In this document: piece by piece, positions 25,958 to 34,086 of the stretch | How positions within the stretch are numbered: the stretch's first letter is position 1 | Layout of the letters: each line of letters starts with the position of its first letter | Notes under the pieces: generated by a model | The model's input: the letters and a program-made list of their open reading frames with translations, nothing else | What the model was told of the DNA's origin: nothing | Database searches by the model: none | NCBI GenBank assembly: GCA_014841595.1 | Contig: JACYUE010000001.1 | Location: 2,592,996 to 2,656,995, forward strand | Source: Oxalobacteraceae sp. CFBP 8761 | GTDB lineage: Bacteria; Pseudomonadota; Gammaproteobacteria; Burkholderiales; Burkholderiaceae_D | DNA: 64,000 nt | Direction: 5' to 3' | Translations under genes and position numbers: made by a program

Positions 25958-26808
25958 ACACGACGATGAATCTGGTGCTGCAAGGCCCGCAGGCCGATCC
26001 CGCCACACTGGCACGCCTGGCGCAACTGGCCAATCCGCAGCGCACCACGGGCCTGGGTGCGCATGCGTTGCGCTGTGAAGGTGTAGCGTTCGACGCCGAC
26101 CTGAAAGCCCGTGTCGACGCTGCTGCGTTCGAGGCGGGCGTGGACGCCACCTTCATCGCCGCTGGCCGCTCGCTGGCCGACGTGCGTCTGGTGGCGATGG
26201 ACATGGATTCGACGCTGATCACGATCGAGTGCATCGACGAAATCGCCGACATGCAGGGCCTCAAGCCGCAAGTGTCCGAGATCACCGAGGCAGCGATGCG
26301 GGGCGAGCTCGATTTCTCGGAAAGCCTCAGGCGCCGCGTGGCCTTGCTGGCGGGGCTGGACGCGGGCGCGCTGCAGCGGGTGTACGACGAGCGCCTGCGC
26401 ATCTCGCCGGGTGGCGAAACAATGCTCAAAGCCGTGCAGGCGGCCGGCATCAAGACGCTGCTGGTGTCGGGTGGGTTCACGTTCTTCACCGAGCGTCTCG
26501 GCGCGCGCCTGGGGCTGGACTACACACACGCGAACGTGCTCGAGATAGCGGATGGCAAGCTGACCGGCCGCGTCGTCGGCGGGATCGTCGATGCGGAAGA
26601 AAAGAAACGTACCGTCGAGCGCGTGTGTGCTGAACTGGGTATCTCGCCGTCGCAGGCAGTCGTGATGGGAGACGGCGCCAACGACCTCAGCATGATGGGC
26701 ATTGCCGGGCTGTCAGTGGCGTTTCGCGCCAAGCCGGTCGTGCGCACGCAGGCCGATGTGGCGTTGAATTTTTCCGGGCTGGACGGGTTGCTGACGATCC
26801 TGGCTTGA
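25954..26808 (+). CDS. serB: phosphoserine phosphatase
   Basis: A 284-residue HAD phosphatase that performs the last step of serine synthesis. Motifs: MDMDSTLI (nucleophile Asp), ECIDEIAD, VSGGFTFF (motif II), then GDGANDLSMM (motif IV). About 85 N-terminal residues form the ACT-like extension seen in SerB. The start overlaps mfd by 4 bases, so it is translationally coupled; the functional link between the two is not obvious. Confidence 0.95.
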   Translation: MNTTMNLVLQGPQADPATLARLAQLANPQRTTGLGAHALRCEGVAFDADLKARVDAAAFEAGVDATFIAAGRSLADVRLVAMDMDSTLITIECIDEIADMQGLKPQVSEITEAAMRGELDFSESLRRRVALLAGLDAGALQRVYDERLRISPGGETMLKAVQAAGIKTLLVSGGFTFFTERLGARLGLDYTHANVLEIADGKLTGRVVGGIVDAEEKKRTVERVCAELGISPSQAVVMGDGANDLSMMGIAGLSVAFRAKPVVRTQADVALNFSGLDGLLTILA

Positions 26809-26839
26809 TGCGCAGCCAAGCATGTGTAGCGGTTGTTTG

Positions 26840-26856
26840 CACGCTGTAACAGCGTG
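26840..26856. promoter_or_regulatory. 17-base palindrome upstream of the small lipoprotein gene
   Basis: CACGCTGT-A-ACAGCGTG is a perfect 8-bp inverted repeat 60 bases before the lipoprotein start. It has the size and symmetry of a dimeric regulator site, but could be part of a weak serB terminator; no T run follows. Confidence 0.35.
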
Positions 26857-26915
26857 TAAAACCGTGCGCCGCCTTGTGCGCGAGCTCGTATGATGGCTTG
26901 ATCAGGAGGAGCGCC

Positions 26916-27362
26916 ATGAAAAATCTTGCCATCATTATCGTGTCTCTGGGCGCGCTGGCCGGTTGCGCCGCGCCAGGCCCCTACTACAGCAATCAAGGCT
27001 ACGCCCAACCGGGAGATCCGAGCCAGTGGCGTGTCGTGTCCGTGACACCCGTGCCAATCGGTACCGGTGCGCGCGTGGCATCGTCGGGAGGCAGCACCGT
27101 CACCTCGACGCCTGTGCCTGCGACGAGCTATTCGACGCCTTACTACACGCCGCAGCAACCGGTGTATGTCCAGCAGCAACCAGTGTATATCCAGCAACAG
27201 CCGGTGTACGTGCCACAGCCGGTGTATGTCGAGCAGCCAAACTACTGGTATCCGCCGATCTCGATCGGACTGGGTTTCGACTTCGGCCGCAGCAGCTGGC
27301 GCGGCCACCGCGGCCGGGGCTGGGGCGGCCATATCGGATCGCATTTCCCATACCGCAGGTAA
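26916..27362 (+). CDS. small lipoprotein with Val/Tyr/Gln/Pro repeats
   Basis: A 148-residue protein with lipobox LAGC (Cys about residue 17). After a polar stretch it carries four near-repeats of PVYV/PVYI separated by Gln-Gln-Gln or Pro (residues about 75-110), then an aromatic and a basic Gly/Arg/His C-terminus (SSWRGHRGRGWGGH). AGGAGGA precedes ATG 26916. This looks like an outer-membrane or envelope lipoprotein of unknown function. Confidence 0.78.
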   Translation: MKNLAIIIVSLGALAGCAAPGPYYSNQGYAQPGDPSQWRVVSVTPVPIGTGARVASSGGSTVTSTPVPATSYSTPYYTPQQPVYVQQQPVYIQQQPVYVPQPVYVEQPNYWYPPISIGLGFDFGRSSWRGHRGRGWGGHIGSHFPYRR

Positions 27363-27370
27363 TCCCCAAC

Positions 27371-27397
27371 AAAGCCGGCCGATGCCGGTTTTTTTTC
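27371..27397 (+). terminator. terminator after the small lipoprotein gene
   Basis: CCGGC / GCCGG stem with a CGAT loop is followed by eight T residues, 10 bases after the stop codon. Confidence 0.8.
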
Positions 27398-27400
27398 ATG

Positions 27401-27676
27401 CAGAAAAGCGGGGGTCAGGTCTGACATTCGGACACGATCTCTGCAGAAAAGCGGGGGTCATGCAGAAAAGCGGGGGTCAGGTCTGACATTCGGACACGAT
27501 CTCGACAATGAGGTAAGCGGAACCAGCTGGCAACGGGCTATGCTGATACTTGTCATGACGCCGGTCGATTAGCCCAAGGCTGAGGTCGTGTCCGAATGTC
27601 AGACCTGACCCCGGCTCTGCCTTGGACTGGCCTAAGGCTGAGGTCGTGTCCGAATGTCAGACCTGACCCCGGCTGT
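27401..27676. repeat. REP-like repeat cluster 2 (2 full and 1 truncated forward units, 2 inverted units)
   Basis: Full forward units are at 27410-27441 and 27471-27503. Between them, at 27442-27460, is a cut-off copy (TGCAGAAAAGCGGGGGTCA) that repeats only the unit's left end and its flank. Inverted units are at 27582-27615 and 27640-27674. The segment between the two halves shares GGAAC(T/C)AGCTGG with cluster 1, so both clusters come from one larger symmetric element. Confidence 0.9.
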
Positions 27677-27691
27677 GGCACGGCGCTGCGC

Positions 27692-28267
27692 TTAGGACAG
27701 ATCGTGCAACTCTTTTTGCAGTGCCGGTTGTACCGAGAACTTGCTGAACAGTACCTCCAGGCCACCACGTTGCGGCGTGCAGCACATGGGGCCGACGACG
27801 TAACGATCCGCGACGGGAAACGGTGCCAGGCGTAGCATTGGCCACACGATCCCATCGACCGAATACTGTGCCCTGACAGTGCCGGCACTAACCGTCACAC
27901 GGATCCAGAAGCCGTCGCTGATGGACGGTGCAGGCATCACCGCCCAGTCTGACTTTTCATCGGTCAGCACGGTGCTGAGCATTAGCTGATCATCCGAGTA
28001 CTCCACACCGATCTTGATCCAGCGGGTCTCGTCGATTCTCACCATCAAGCCGGCCTGGTCGTACAAGGACTGGAAGTCCGCGCGCACATGTAGTTGGGCG
28101 GTAAATGCATGATCGACGGGCCTGCCAAAGAAGTGGCCGTTATCATGAATGAAATCGTATTGGGTGATGCGCCAGAAGTCCGTGTTCTCGCTGGTGATGA
28201 CCTTTAACGTGTCGTGGTCGATCCGGCATTCGGGTGGCGTGTGAAGCCAGGTGCATTCGTCGAACAT
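27692..28267 (-). CDS. DUF1349 family protein
   Basis: A 191-residue soluble protein with the DUF1349 (concanavalin A-like) pattern: SENTDFWRIT, YDQAGLMVRIDETRWIKIGVEY, DWAVMP and DGFWIRV, YSVDG segments. Relatives are small beta-sandwich proteins; some are called 'regulation of enolase 1', and a carbohydrate-related role is guessed but not proven. It has no signal peptide. It is convergent with the lipoprotein gene across REP-like cluster 2. Confidence 0.85.
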   Translation of the reverse strand: MFDECTWLHTPPECRIDHDTLKVITSENTDFWRITQYDFIHDNGHFFGRPVDHAFTAQLHVRADFQSLYDQAGLMVRIDETRWIKIGVEYSDDQLMLSTVLTDEKSDWAVMPAPSISDGFWIRVTVSAGTVRAQYSVDGIVWPMLRLAPFPVADRYVVGPMCCTPQRGGLEVLFSKFSVQPALQKELHDLS

Positions 28268-28305
28268 GTCATCTCTCTTTCGTACTGTCTCGCTGCGATC
28301 AGCGA

Positions 28306-28755
28306 TTAACTGCCAAATAGATCGTGCGCATCAAGGATGGCCCAGGCAATCTCGGGCCGCGTGGTCAGGCAGCGCCGCACTGCGGCCGGCACGGATTGCC
28401 GCACCTTCTTGCACAGACCAGGGCGGTCTTCGAGCACGATCACGATGCCGCGCACGCTGCGCACTTCGTTTGGCCCCGGTGCGATGTGCAGCGTTGCGCC
28501 GATGTTCTTGTGGATCAGCCCCTGCACGTGCTGCAGATCAGCCAGACTGTCGACGCGTTCGATCCGCTCGATCAGCTTGAGTTCTTGCTGGCGCGTGATC
28601 GTCAGCGGTCGCTGATCCAGATGCGGGTCGGCCAGCACGCGCGCCCGGTCGCAGACGCAGGCGCCTGGCGGGCACTCGACCCGCATAGGCACGGCAGCAG
28701 GCTGCGGGCCTGCAATCGTGCCCGGCTCTGACTGGACGGCGGTGGATGAGTTCAC
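28306..28755 (-). CDS. unrecognised protein coupled to a DUF72 gene
   Basis: A 149-residue protein that I do not recognise. Residues about 28-36 have a Cys cluster (CPPGACVCD), followed by a predicted helical segment (QQELKLIERIERVDSL) and a C-terminal half with IVIVLEDRPGLCKKVRQ. Its start overlaps the stop of the DUF72 gene by 4 bases, which strongly suggests that the frame is real and co-translated. The Cys cluster could bind metal or a cluster; that is inference. Confidence 0.7.
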   Translation of the reverse strand: MNSSTAVQSEPGTIAGPQPAAVPMRVECPPGACVCDRARVLADPHLDQRPLTITRQQELKLIERIERVDSLADLQHVQGLIHKNIGATLHIAPGPNEVRSVRGIVIVLEDRPGLCKKVRQSVPAAVRRCLTTRPEIAWAILDAHDLFGS

Positions 28756-29558
28756 TCGGATAGCGCGGTGACGTTTGGATTCGCTGATTCTACCCTGCCC
28801 CGGTCACCCGACGGACCCACTTCGTGCCCCATCAGTTCGAGCGCATTGGGCACGGCCGCGCCCTCGGCTGTATTGTCGAAGATACACCACACCGTGCGTC
28901 CCGCCGCGACATCGCGATCGAGACGGTGACGCCAGCGGGCGATCTCGTCGCCCGGATAGGCCGAATAATAGATGCGCGGCGCGCCGTGCAGGCGCACGTA
29001 GACGTGGGCGTCGCTTGTCGGCTCGTGCTCCCCTGGCTGGCCGGCGGCAGGATCTGCGATGACGCGCACTACCCCGCACTCGCGCAGCGTCGCCGTGGCA
29101 GCCTCCGAAAACCAGCTCGCGTGCCGCGCTTCGAACGCAATGCTGCACCCGAAACGCTCACGCACTTGCCCGAAGAACGCATGTGCCAGCACGTCATCAA
29201 AGCCAAAGCGTGGCGGCAGCTGGACCAGCAGGCAGCCGAGCTTGTCGCCCAGCATGCCGACTTCGCCCTGGAACCGGTCGAGCAATGCATCGACATCCCG
29301 CAGACGGGCGTCATGCGTGATCGCGCGCGGCACCTTGACAGCGAAGCGGAAGTGCTCGGGCACGCTGGCGGCCCAGCGCGCATACGTCTCGGGTTTGTGC
29401 GGCCGGTAGAACGACGAATTGATTTCCACCGCCGGAAACACGGCGGCATAGCGCTCAAGGTGGCTGCCCTCTGCCGGAAACGCGGCGAAGTCCTTGCTCC
29501 CAAGGCTCCAGCCAGCGCAGCCGACCAGCAGGTTGCCGGGCGTATTCTGCTCAGGCAT
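28752..29558 (-). CDS. DUF72 (YecE-like) protein
   Basis: A 268-residue soluble protein with the DUF72 TIM-barrel-like pattern: VGCAGWSLG near the N-terminus, VEINSSFYRPHKPETYARW, FRFAVKVPRAITH, LVQLPPRFGF, EARHASWF and VYVRLHG. The biochemical role of the family is unsettled. The gene is first of a two-gene unit with the unrecognised protein at 28306 and is divergent from trxC. Confidence 0.9.
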   Translation of the reverse strand: MPEQNTPGNLLVGCAGWSLGSKDFAAFPAEGSHLERYAAVFPAVEINSSFYRPHKPETYARWAASVPEHFRFAVKVPRAITHDARLRDVDALLDRFQGEVGMLGDKLGCLLVQLPPRFGFDDVLAHAFFGQVRERFGCSIAFEARHASWFSEAATATLRECGVVRVIADPAAGQPGEHEPTSDAHVYVRLHGAPRIYYSAYPGDEIARWRHRLDRDVAAGRTVWCIFDNTAEGAAVPNALELMGHEVGPSGDRGRVESANPNVTALSE

Positions 29559-29664
29559 ACGATCGTCTCATTTATATTATTGCAATCATTCTAGCGAGCG
29601 AAGGCGGCAAGCGGCGCATGGCAGCGCTGGCAACGTCCGGGCGACGTCAAGGCCGGGCCCCGCT

Positions 29665-29670
29665 TACAAT
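29665..29670 (+). promoter_or_regulatory. -10-like TACAAT upstream of trxC
   Basis: TACAAT lies 32 bases before the trxC start in the context CGCTTACAATAACGG. A second TACAAT has the same arrangement before the next gene (30170-30175). Confidence 0.3.
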
Positions 29671-29701
29671 AACGGCATCATATCGACCGGAGGACGCCAG
29701 C

Positions 29702-30139
29702 ATGACCGAACCAACCCACATCGTTTGCCCCCACTGCGACGCCGTCAACCGCATGCCGCAGTCGCGCCTGCAGGACGCGCCAACCTGCGGCAAATGCGCG
29801 CAGCCCCTGTTCACGGGACGTCCGCTGGACGTCGACAGCGCGCGCTTCGAGCGTCATATCGGCCGCAACGATATTCCCGTGCTGGTGGACTTCTGGGCCG
29901 AATGGTGCGGCCCGTGCAAGATGATGGCGCCGGCGTATGCCCAGGCGGCCGGGCAACTCGAGCCGGCCGTGCGCCTGCTGAAAGTGGACACCGAGCGTGC
30001 ACAGGATCTGTCGGCGCGCTTCGCGATCCGCAGCATCCCGACACTGGCGCTGTTCAAAGGTGGCCGCGAGATCGCGCGCCAGTCCGGCGCGATGGATGCG
30101 GTGCGCCTGACTGCATGGGTGCGCCAGCACACCGGGTAA
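29702..30139 (+). CDS. trxC: thioredoxin 2 (zinc-binding)
   Basis: A 145-residue cytoplasmic disulfide reductase. The N-terminal extension has two CxxC pairs (CPHC at about 9-12 and CGKC at about 28-31) that bind zinc in TrxC. The thioredoxin fold carries the WCGPCK active site near residue 75 and the cis-Pro segment RSIPTLALF. The start is ATG 29702. It is often part of oxidative-stress responses; no OxyR site was identified here. Confidence 0.95.
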   Translation: MTEPTHIVCPHCDAVNRMPQSRLQDAPTCGKCAQPLFTGRPLDVDSARFERHIGRNDIPVLVDFWAEWCGPCKMMAPAYAQAAGQLEPAVRLLKVDTERAQDLSARFAIRSIPTLALFKGGREIARQSGAMDAVRLTAWVRQHTG

Positions 30140-30169
30140 GGCGGCGCCAGCGACCGCAGGTGGTGCTGC

Positions 30170-30175
30170 TACAAT
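30170..30175 (+). promoter_or_regulatory. -10-like TACAAT upstream of the small membrane protein
   Basis: TACAAT in GCTGCTACAATGGC lies 38 bases ahead of the start at 30213. Confidence 0.3.
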
Positions 30176-30212
30176 GGCAACAAAGGGGGATGTCCCCGCA
30201 CGAGGAGACGGT

Positions 30213-30575
30213 ATGTCGCAAGAACTGATTCTGGAACGAGGCGTCGAAGACAACAAGCACTGGGCGCGCATCCTGTATGTGATCCACGCGCTGACGTTCT
30301 TCTTTTCGCTCGGCATGCTGTCGATCGTGCCGGTGATCGTCAACTACGTGAAGCGCCCGGACACAGCCGGCACCATGGTCTACACCCACCACACGTGGAT
30401 GATCCGCTCGTTCTGGTGGTACGTGGTCTGGATGGCGGTTGGCGCGGTGCTGTTCGCCACCATTATCGGCATCCCTGCCGCGTGGGTGGTGTGGCCCGTG
30501 GCGTGGATCTGGAAAGCGTATCGCCTGATCCGCGGCTTCATTGACTTGAACAACAACCGTGCGATGCCGGTGTAA
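30213..30575 (+). CDS. small integral membrane protein (DUF4870-like)
   Basis: A 120-residue protein with about three hydrophobic segments (residues about 20-40, 70-90 and 90-108) and charged ends. The ILYVIHALTFFFSL start, HTWMIRSFWWYVVW centre and WVVWPVAWIWKAYRLIRGF end resemble the DUF4870/COG3671 membrane family found next to many housekeeping genes. GAGGAG lies ahead of ATG 30213. Function unknown. Confidence 0.82.
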   Translation: MSQELILERGVEDNKHWARILYVIHALTFFFSLGMLSIVPVIVNYVKRPDTAGTMVYTHHTWMIRSFWWYVVWMAVGAVLFATIIGIPAAWVVWPVAWIWKAYRLIRGFIDLNNNRAMPV

Positions 30576-30602
30576 AAAAATGGGGCCAGTGGCCCCATTT
30601 TT
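30574..30602. terminator. bidirectional terminator
   Basis: ATGGGGCC-AGT-GGCCCCAT stem flanked by A on the left and T on the right serves both the small membrane protein (plus) and metC (minus), which ends 5 bases later. Confidence 0.9.
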
Positions 30603-30606
30603 CATG

Positions 30607-31767
30607 TCATAACGCGTCAAAAGCCTGGGCCAGATCGGCGATCAGGTCGGCCGGGTCTTCCAGCCCCACATTGAAGCGCACCAGTACCCCGCCATCCCAC
30701 TGATCCCGCAAGCTGCTGATCCGATATGGCATCACGAGGCTGTTGGGTCCGCCCCAGCTGTAGCCGATGCCGAACAGCGTCAGCGCATCGACCATGCGAT
30801 CGACCTGCGCCTCGTCGAAGCGTGCGTCGAATACCACCGAGAACAAACCACCCGCGCCCGTGAAATCGCGCTGCCAGAACGCATGGCCCGGGCAATCCTC
30901 GAATGCCGGATGCAGCACCTTTGCGATCTCGGGCCGCCCCTTGAACCAGGCGGCCAGCTCGCGTGCGCTGGCGTCGTGCCGCTCGAAGCGCATCTTCATC
31001 GTCGGCAAGCCGCGCTGCACCAGATACGCATCGTCGGGGCTCACGCCCAGGCCCAGGCGCATGTGCGCCAGCGCCAGCCGGTCGTTGAGCGCCCGGTCGC
31101 GCGTGATCACGGCGCCCATCAACAGGTCGGCGCCGCCCGACTGGTACTTGGTCAGCGCATGCATGACGATGTCGGCGCCAAGATCGAACCCGCGCAGCGC
31201 CAGACCTGCCGACCACGTGTTATCAAGCGCCACCAGCACGCCCCGCGCGTGCGCCGCATGGCACAGCGCCGGCAGATCCGGCACTTCCATCGACACCGAG
31301 CCTGGCGCTTCGGCCCACAGCAGCTTGGTGTTCGGCTGGATCAGCGCGGCGATGCCGGCGCCGATCATCGGATCGTAGTAGCGCGCGGTGACGCCGAAAT
31401 CGGCGCTGAGCCAGCGGCCCAGTTCACGGTTCGGGTTGTAGACGTTCTCGGGCAACAGCACATCGTCGCCGCTTTTGAGCAGCGCAAAGTCGACCATCGC
31501 GATGGCGGCCAGGCCCGACGGCGTGAGCAGGCAGTGATTGCCGCCCTCGATCTCGGCCAGCTTGCCTTCGAGCGTGAACGTGGTCGGCGTGCCGTGCAAG
31601 CCGTAGGTATAGGCGCTCTTGTCTTTCCACTGACTCGCGCGCATCGCCGCCGTGTTCGCAAACAGCACGGTCGACGCGCGGTGCGTGGCCGGCGGGAAAG
31701 CATCGAACCCCGCCGGTGCGACATAGTCGCTATGCACCAGCGTGGTCTGGATCGACTTGGCGCTCAT
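30607..31767 (-). CDS. metC: cystathionine beta-lyase
   Basis: A 386-residue PLP enzyme of the Cys/Met metabolism family. Key segments: YTYGLHGTPTTFTLE, CLLTPSGLAAI, VALDNTWSAG and the PLP-lysine context HALTKYQSGG. The ELGRWLSADFGV and YSWGGPNSLVMPY segments fit MetC rather than cystathionine gamma-synthase. It converts cystathionine to homocysteine, pyruvate and ammonia. It follows rimO by 12 bases on the same strand, so the two are probably co-transcribed. Confidence 0.88.
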   Translation of the reverse strand: MSAKSIQTTLVHSDYVAPAGFDAFPPATHRASTVLFANTAAMRASQWKDKSAYTYGLHGTPTTFTLEGKLAEIEGGNHCLLTPSGLAAIAMVDFALLKSGDDVLLPENVYNPNRELGRWLSADFGVTARYYDPMIGAGIAALIQPNTKLLWAEAPGSVSMEVPDLPALCHAAHARGVLVALDNTWSAGLALRGFDLGADIVMHALTKYQSGGADLLMGAVITRDRALNDRLALAHMRLGLGVSPDDAYLVQRGLPTMKMRFERHDASARELAAWFKGRPEIAKVLHPAFEDCPGHAFWQRDFTGAGGLFSVVFDARFDEAQVDRMVDALTLFGIGYSWGGPNSLVMPYRISSLRDQWDGGVLVRFNVGLEDPADLIADLAQAFDAL

Positions 31768-31779
31768 GAGCTCAGCCGC

Positions 31780-33228
31780 TTAGACTGGATTGGCCCACAA
31801 ATCGTGCGCATCGGCCTTTGTGATGACGACATCGGCGAACTGGCCGACGACCAGTTTGCTCTTGCCCGGCACGAGTGGCCGCTTGATGTGCACGACGCCA
31901 TCGATCTCGGGCGCATCGGCGCTCGAACGGCCGATCGCTTCGCGGGCGCCCACTTCGTCGATCAGCACGCGCAGCGTCTTGCCGACCTTGGCCTGCAGGC
32001 GCTTGGCCGAGATCTCTTCTTGCAGCAGCATGACGCGCGCGCGGCGCTCTTCACGCACTTCTTCCGGCACCGGATTGTCGAGCAGGTTCGCGGTCGCGCC
32101 TTCGACCGGCGAATAGGCAAAGCAACCCAGACGGTCGATCTGCGCTTCTTTCAGGAAGTCGAGCAGGTACTCGAATTCGGCCTCGGTCTCGCCCGGGAAG
32201 CCGGCGATGAAGGTCGAACGGATCGTCAGGTCCGGATTCATCGAACGCCATTTCAGGATGCGCTCGAGGTTGCGCTCGCCGCTGGCCGGGCGCTTCATGC
32301 GCTTCAGGACATCCGGGTGCGCGTGCTGCATCGGGATGTCGAGGTACGGCAGCACGTGGCCATCGCCCATGAACGGGATCGCATGGTCGACGTGCGGGTA
32401 CGGATAGACGTAGTGCAGGCGCACCCAGGCGTCGTACTGGCGCGCGAGCTGGCCCAGCGCTTCGACCAGCTGCGTCATGTGCGTCTTGATCGGGCGGCCA
32501 TTCCAGAAGCCGGTGCGGAACTTGACGTCCACGCCGTAGGCACTGGTGTCCTGCGAGATCACGAGCAGTTCCTTGACGCCCGACTTGAACAGGTTCTCGG
32601 CTTCGACCAGCACTTCGTCGATGCGGCGCGAGACCAGATCGCCGCGCATCGACGGGATGATGCAGAAGCTGCAGCGGTGGTTGCAGCCTTCGGAAATCTT
32701 CAGGTAGGCATAGTGCTTCGGCGTGAGTTTCACGCCGTGGTCCGGCACCAGGTCGATGAACGGATCGTGCGGTTTCGGCAGGTGCAGGTGGACCGAGTCC
32801 ATCACCTCGGCCAGTGCATGCGGGCCGGTCACGGCCAGCACCTTCGGGTGCACCTTGGTGATGATGTCGTCGCCGGCAGCATCCTTCTTGGCGCCCAGGC
32901 AGCCGGTGACGATCACCTTGCCGTTTTCGGCCAGCGCTTCGCCGATGGCGTCGAGCGACTCCTGCACGGCAGCGTCGATGAAGCCACAGGTATTGACGAT
33001 CACGAGATCCGCACCGTCGTACGAGTTGGCGGTCTGGTAGCCTTCGGCGCGTAACTGGGTCAGGATCTGCTCGGAATCGACCAGCGCTTTCGGGCAGCCA
33101 AGCGAGACAAAGCCGACCTTCGGCGCGATCACGCCGGGCATGGGCGCCGGAATGATGACGCCAGGCGCCTTGGCTGCGGCAGCCAGGCTGCTAGAGTTGG
33201 CGGAAGGACTACGACGAAGTTCAGTCAT
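31780..33228 (-). CDS. rimO: ribosomal protein S12 methylthiotransferase
   Basis: A 482-residue radical-SAM enzyme that adds a methylthio group to an Asp of ribosomal protein S12. The N-terminal MTTase domain shows [15 protein letters not shown] and [10 protein letters not shown]; the radical-SAM cluster motif is CNHRCSFC near the middle; and the C-terminal part is the TRAM domain. About 35 extra residues (Ser/Ala-rich) precede the core, so the true start could be internal. It is upstream of metC. Confidence 0.95.
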   Translation of the reverse strand: MTELRRSPSANSSSLAAAAKAPGVIIPAPMPGVIAPKVGFVSLGCPKALVDSEQILTQLRAEGYQTANSYDGADLVIVNTCGFIDAAVQESLDAIGEALAENGKVIVTGCLGAKKDAAGDDIITKVHPKVLAVTGPHALAEVMDSVHLHLPKPHDPFIDLVPDHGVKLTPKHYAYLKISEGCNHRCSFCIIPSMRGDLVSRRIDEVLVEAENLFKSGVKELLVISQDTSAYGVDVKFRTGFWNGRPIKTHMTQLVEALGQLARQYDAWVRLHYVYPYPHVDHAIPFMGDGHVLPYLDIPMQHAHPDVLKRMKRPASGERNLERILKWRSMNPDLTIRSTFIAGFPGETEAEFEYLLDFLKEAQIDRLGCFAYSPVEGATANLLDNPVPEEVREERRARVMLLQEEISAKRLQAKVGKTLRVLIDEVGAREAIGRSSADAPEIDGVVHIKRPLVPGKSKLVVGQFADVVITKADAHDLWANPV

Positions 33229-33315
33229 GGGCAGCGGAAAAGTGTTTGGGCAATCCGCGATTGTACCTGAACCGGGCCTCGAAGGTGAGACCCTGCTGCC
33301 GCAATACCAGGTGGT

Positions 33316-33894
33316 TTATTTCTTGTCGGTCGGCGGGGGCGTCATGCCCGGGAATGGAAACACACCGAACATCGCCTTGCTCTGGCTCTGCATCTGTTCC
33401 TGCATCTGGATGAACAGGTTCTTGCTCTGGTCGATGTAGTTGTTCATCATGCCCTGCATCATCGGACCTTGGACGTTCATGAACTGGGTCCACATCTCGG
33501 GGCTGAATGGCTTGCCCTCGATGGCGCCGGCGGCGTTGCTGGTGAATTTGTGCTGGATGTCGGTGAAGGCCTGGACGTTCTTCTCCAGGTACGAGCCCAT
33601 CATGCCCTGCATCGCGTGGCCGTAGTAGCGGATGATTTGCGAGAGCACCGAGCTCGAAAACATCGGCACGCCGTTGGCTTCTTCTTCGAGAATGATCTGG
33701 AGCAGGATCGCGCGCGTCAGGTCTTCGCTGCTCTTGGCATCGACCACCGTGAAATCGTCAGCGTCGAGCACCAATTGCTTGACGTCCGACAGCGTGATGT
33801 AGGAACTGGTCTGCGTGTCGTACAGACGACGGTTCGGGTATTTCTTGATCAGGCGTTCTGCACTCTTCTTCACACTGCTCATCTCTGGTTCCAT
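33316..33894 (-). CDS. phaR: polyhydroxyalkanoate synthesis repressor
   Basis: A 192-residue regulator. The N-terminal PHB/PHA accumulation regulator DNA-binding domain is clear: RLIKKYPNRRLYDTQTSSYITL, then DDFTVVDAKSSEDLTR. The following PHB_acc segment (QIIRYYGHAMQGMMGSYLE) and a Met/Gln-rich tail match PhaR. It binds PHA granules and represses phasin and its own gene in relatives. It lies downstream of phaC on the same strand. ATG 33894 or the Met four codons later could be the start. Confidence 0.95.
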   Translation of the reverse strand: MEPEMSSVKKSAERLIKKYPNRRLYDTQTSSYITLSDVKQLVLDADDFTVVDAKSSEDLTRAILLQIILEEEANGVPMFSSSVLSQIIRYYGHAMQGMMGSYLEKNVQAFTDIQHKFTSNAAGAIEGKPFSPEMWTQFMNVQGPMMQGMMNNYIDQSKNLFIQMQEQMQSQSKAMFGVFPFPGMTPPPTDKK

Positions 33895-34086
33895 GGTTTG
33901 CGGCGCCGCTTCGTAAGCCGCGCACTTATGATTATTCTGGCCAGCGTGGCCGGCCCGTCTCCACCCGACCCACGGCCGGATCGACCGTGGGGGATAACAG
34001 ACACCTTACCATGCAATTGTGGCGGTTGCAGCAATTACCAGATGCATCACAAGTATGGCTTTTATGTCAATACGCGCCGCTGACGG

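Larger units (their letters stand above)
27363..27691. other. intergenic region between convergent genes, filled by repeats
   Basis: This 329-base gap holds the lipoprotein terminator (27371-27397) and REP-like cluster 2 (27401-27676). No coding frame is supported. Confidence 0.8.

Noticed and set aside
30883..33054. 723-codon plus-strand open frame opposite metC and rimO
   Set aside because: Antisense shadow of two well-supported genes, with His/Arg/Gln-rich nonsense composition.
33895..34086. PhaR operator in front of phaR
   Set aside because: TTGCAGCAA-like sequence is present, but no clear symmetric site that I could defend without a motif search.
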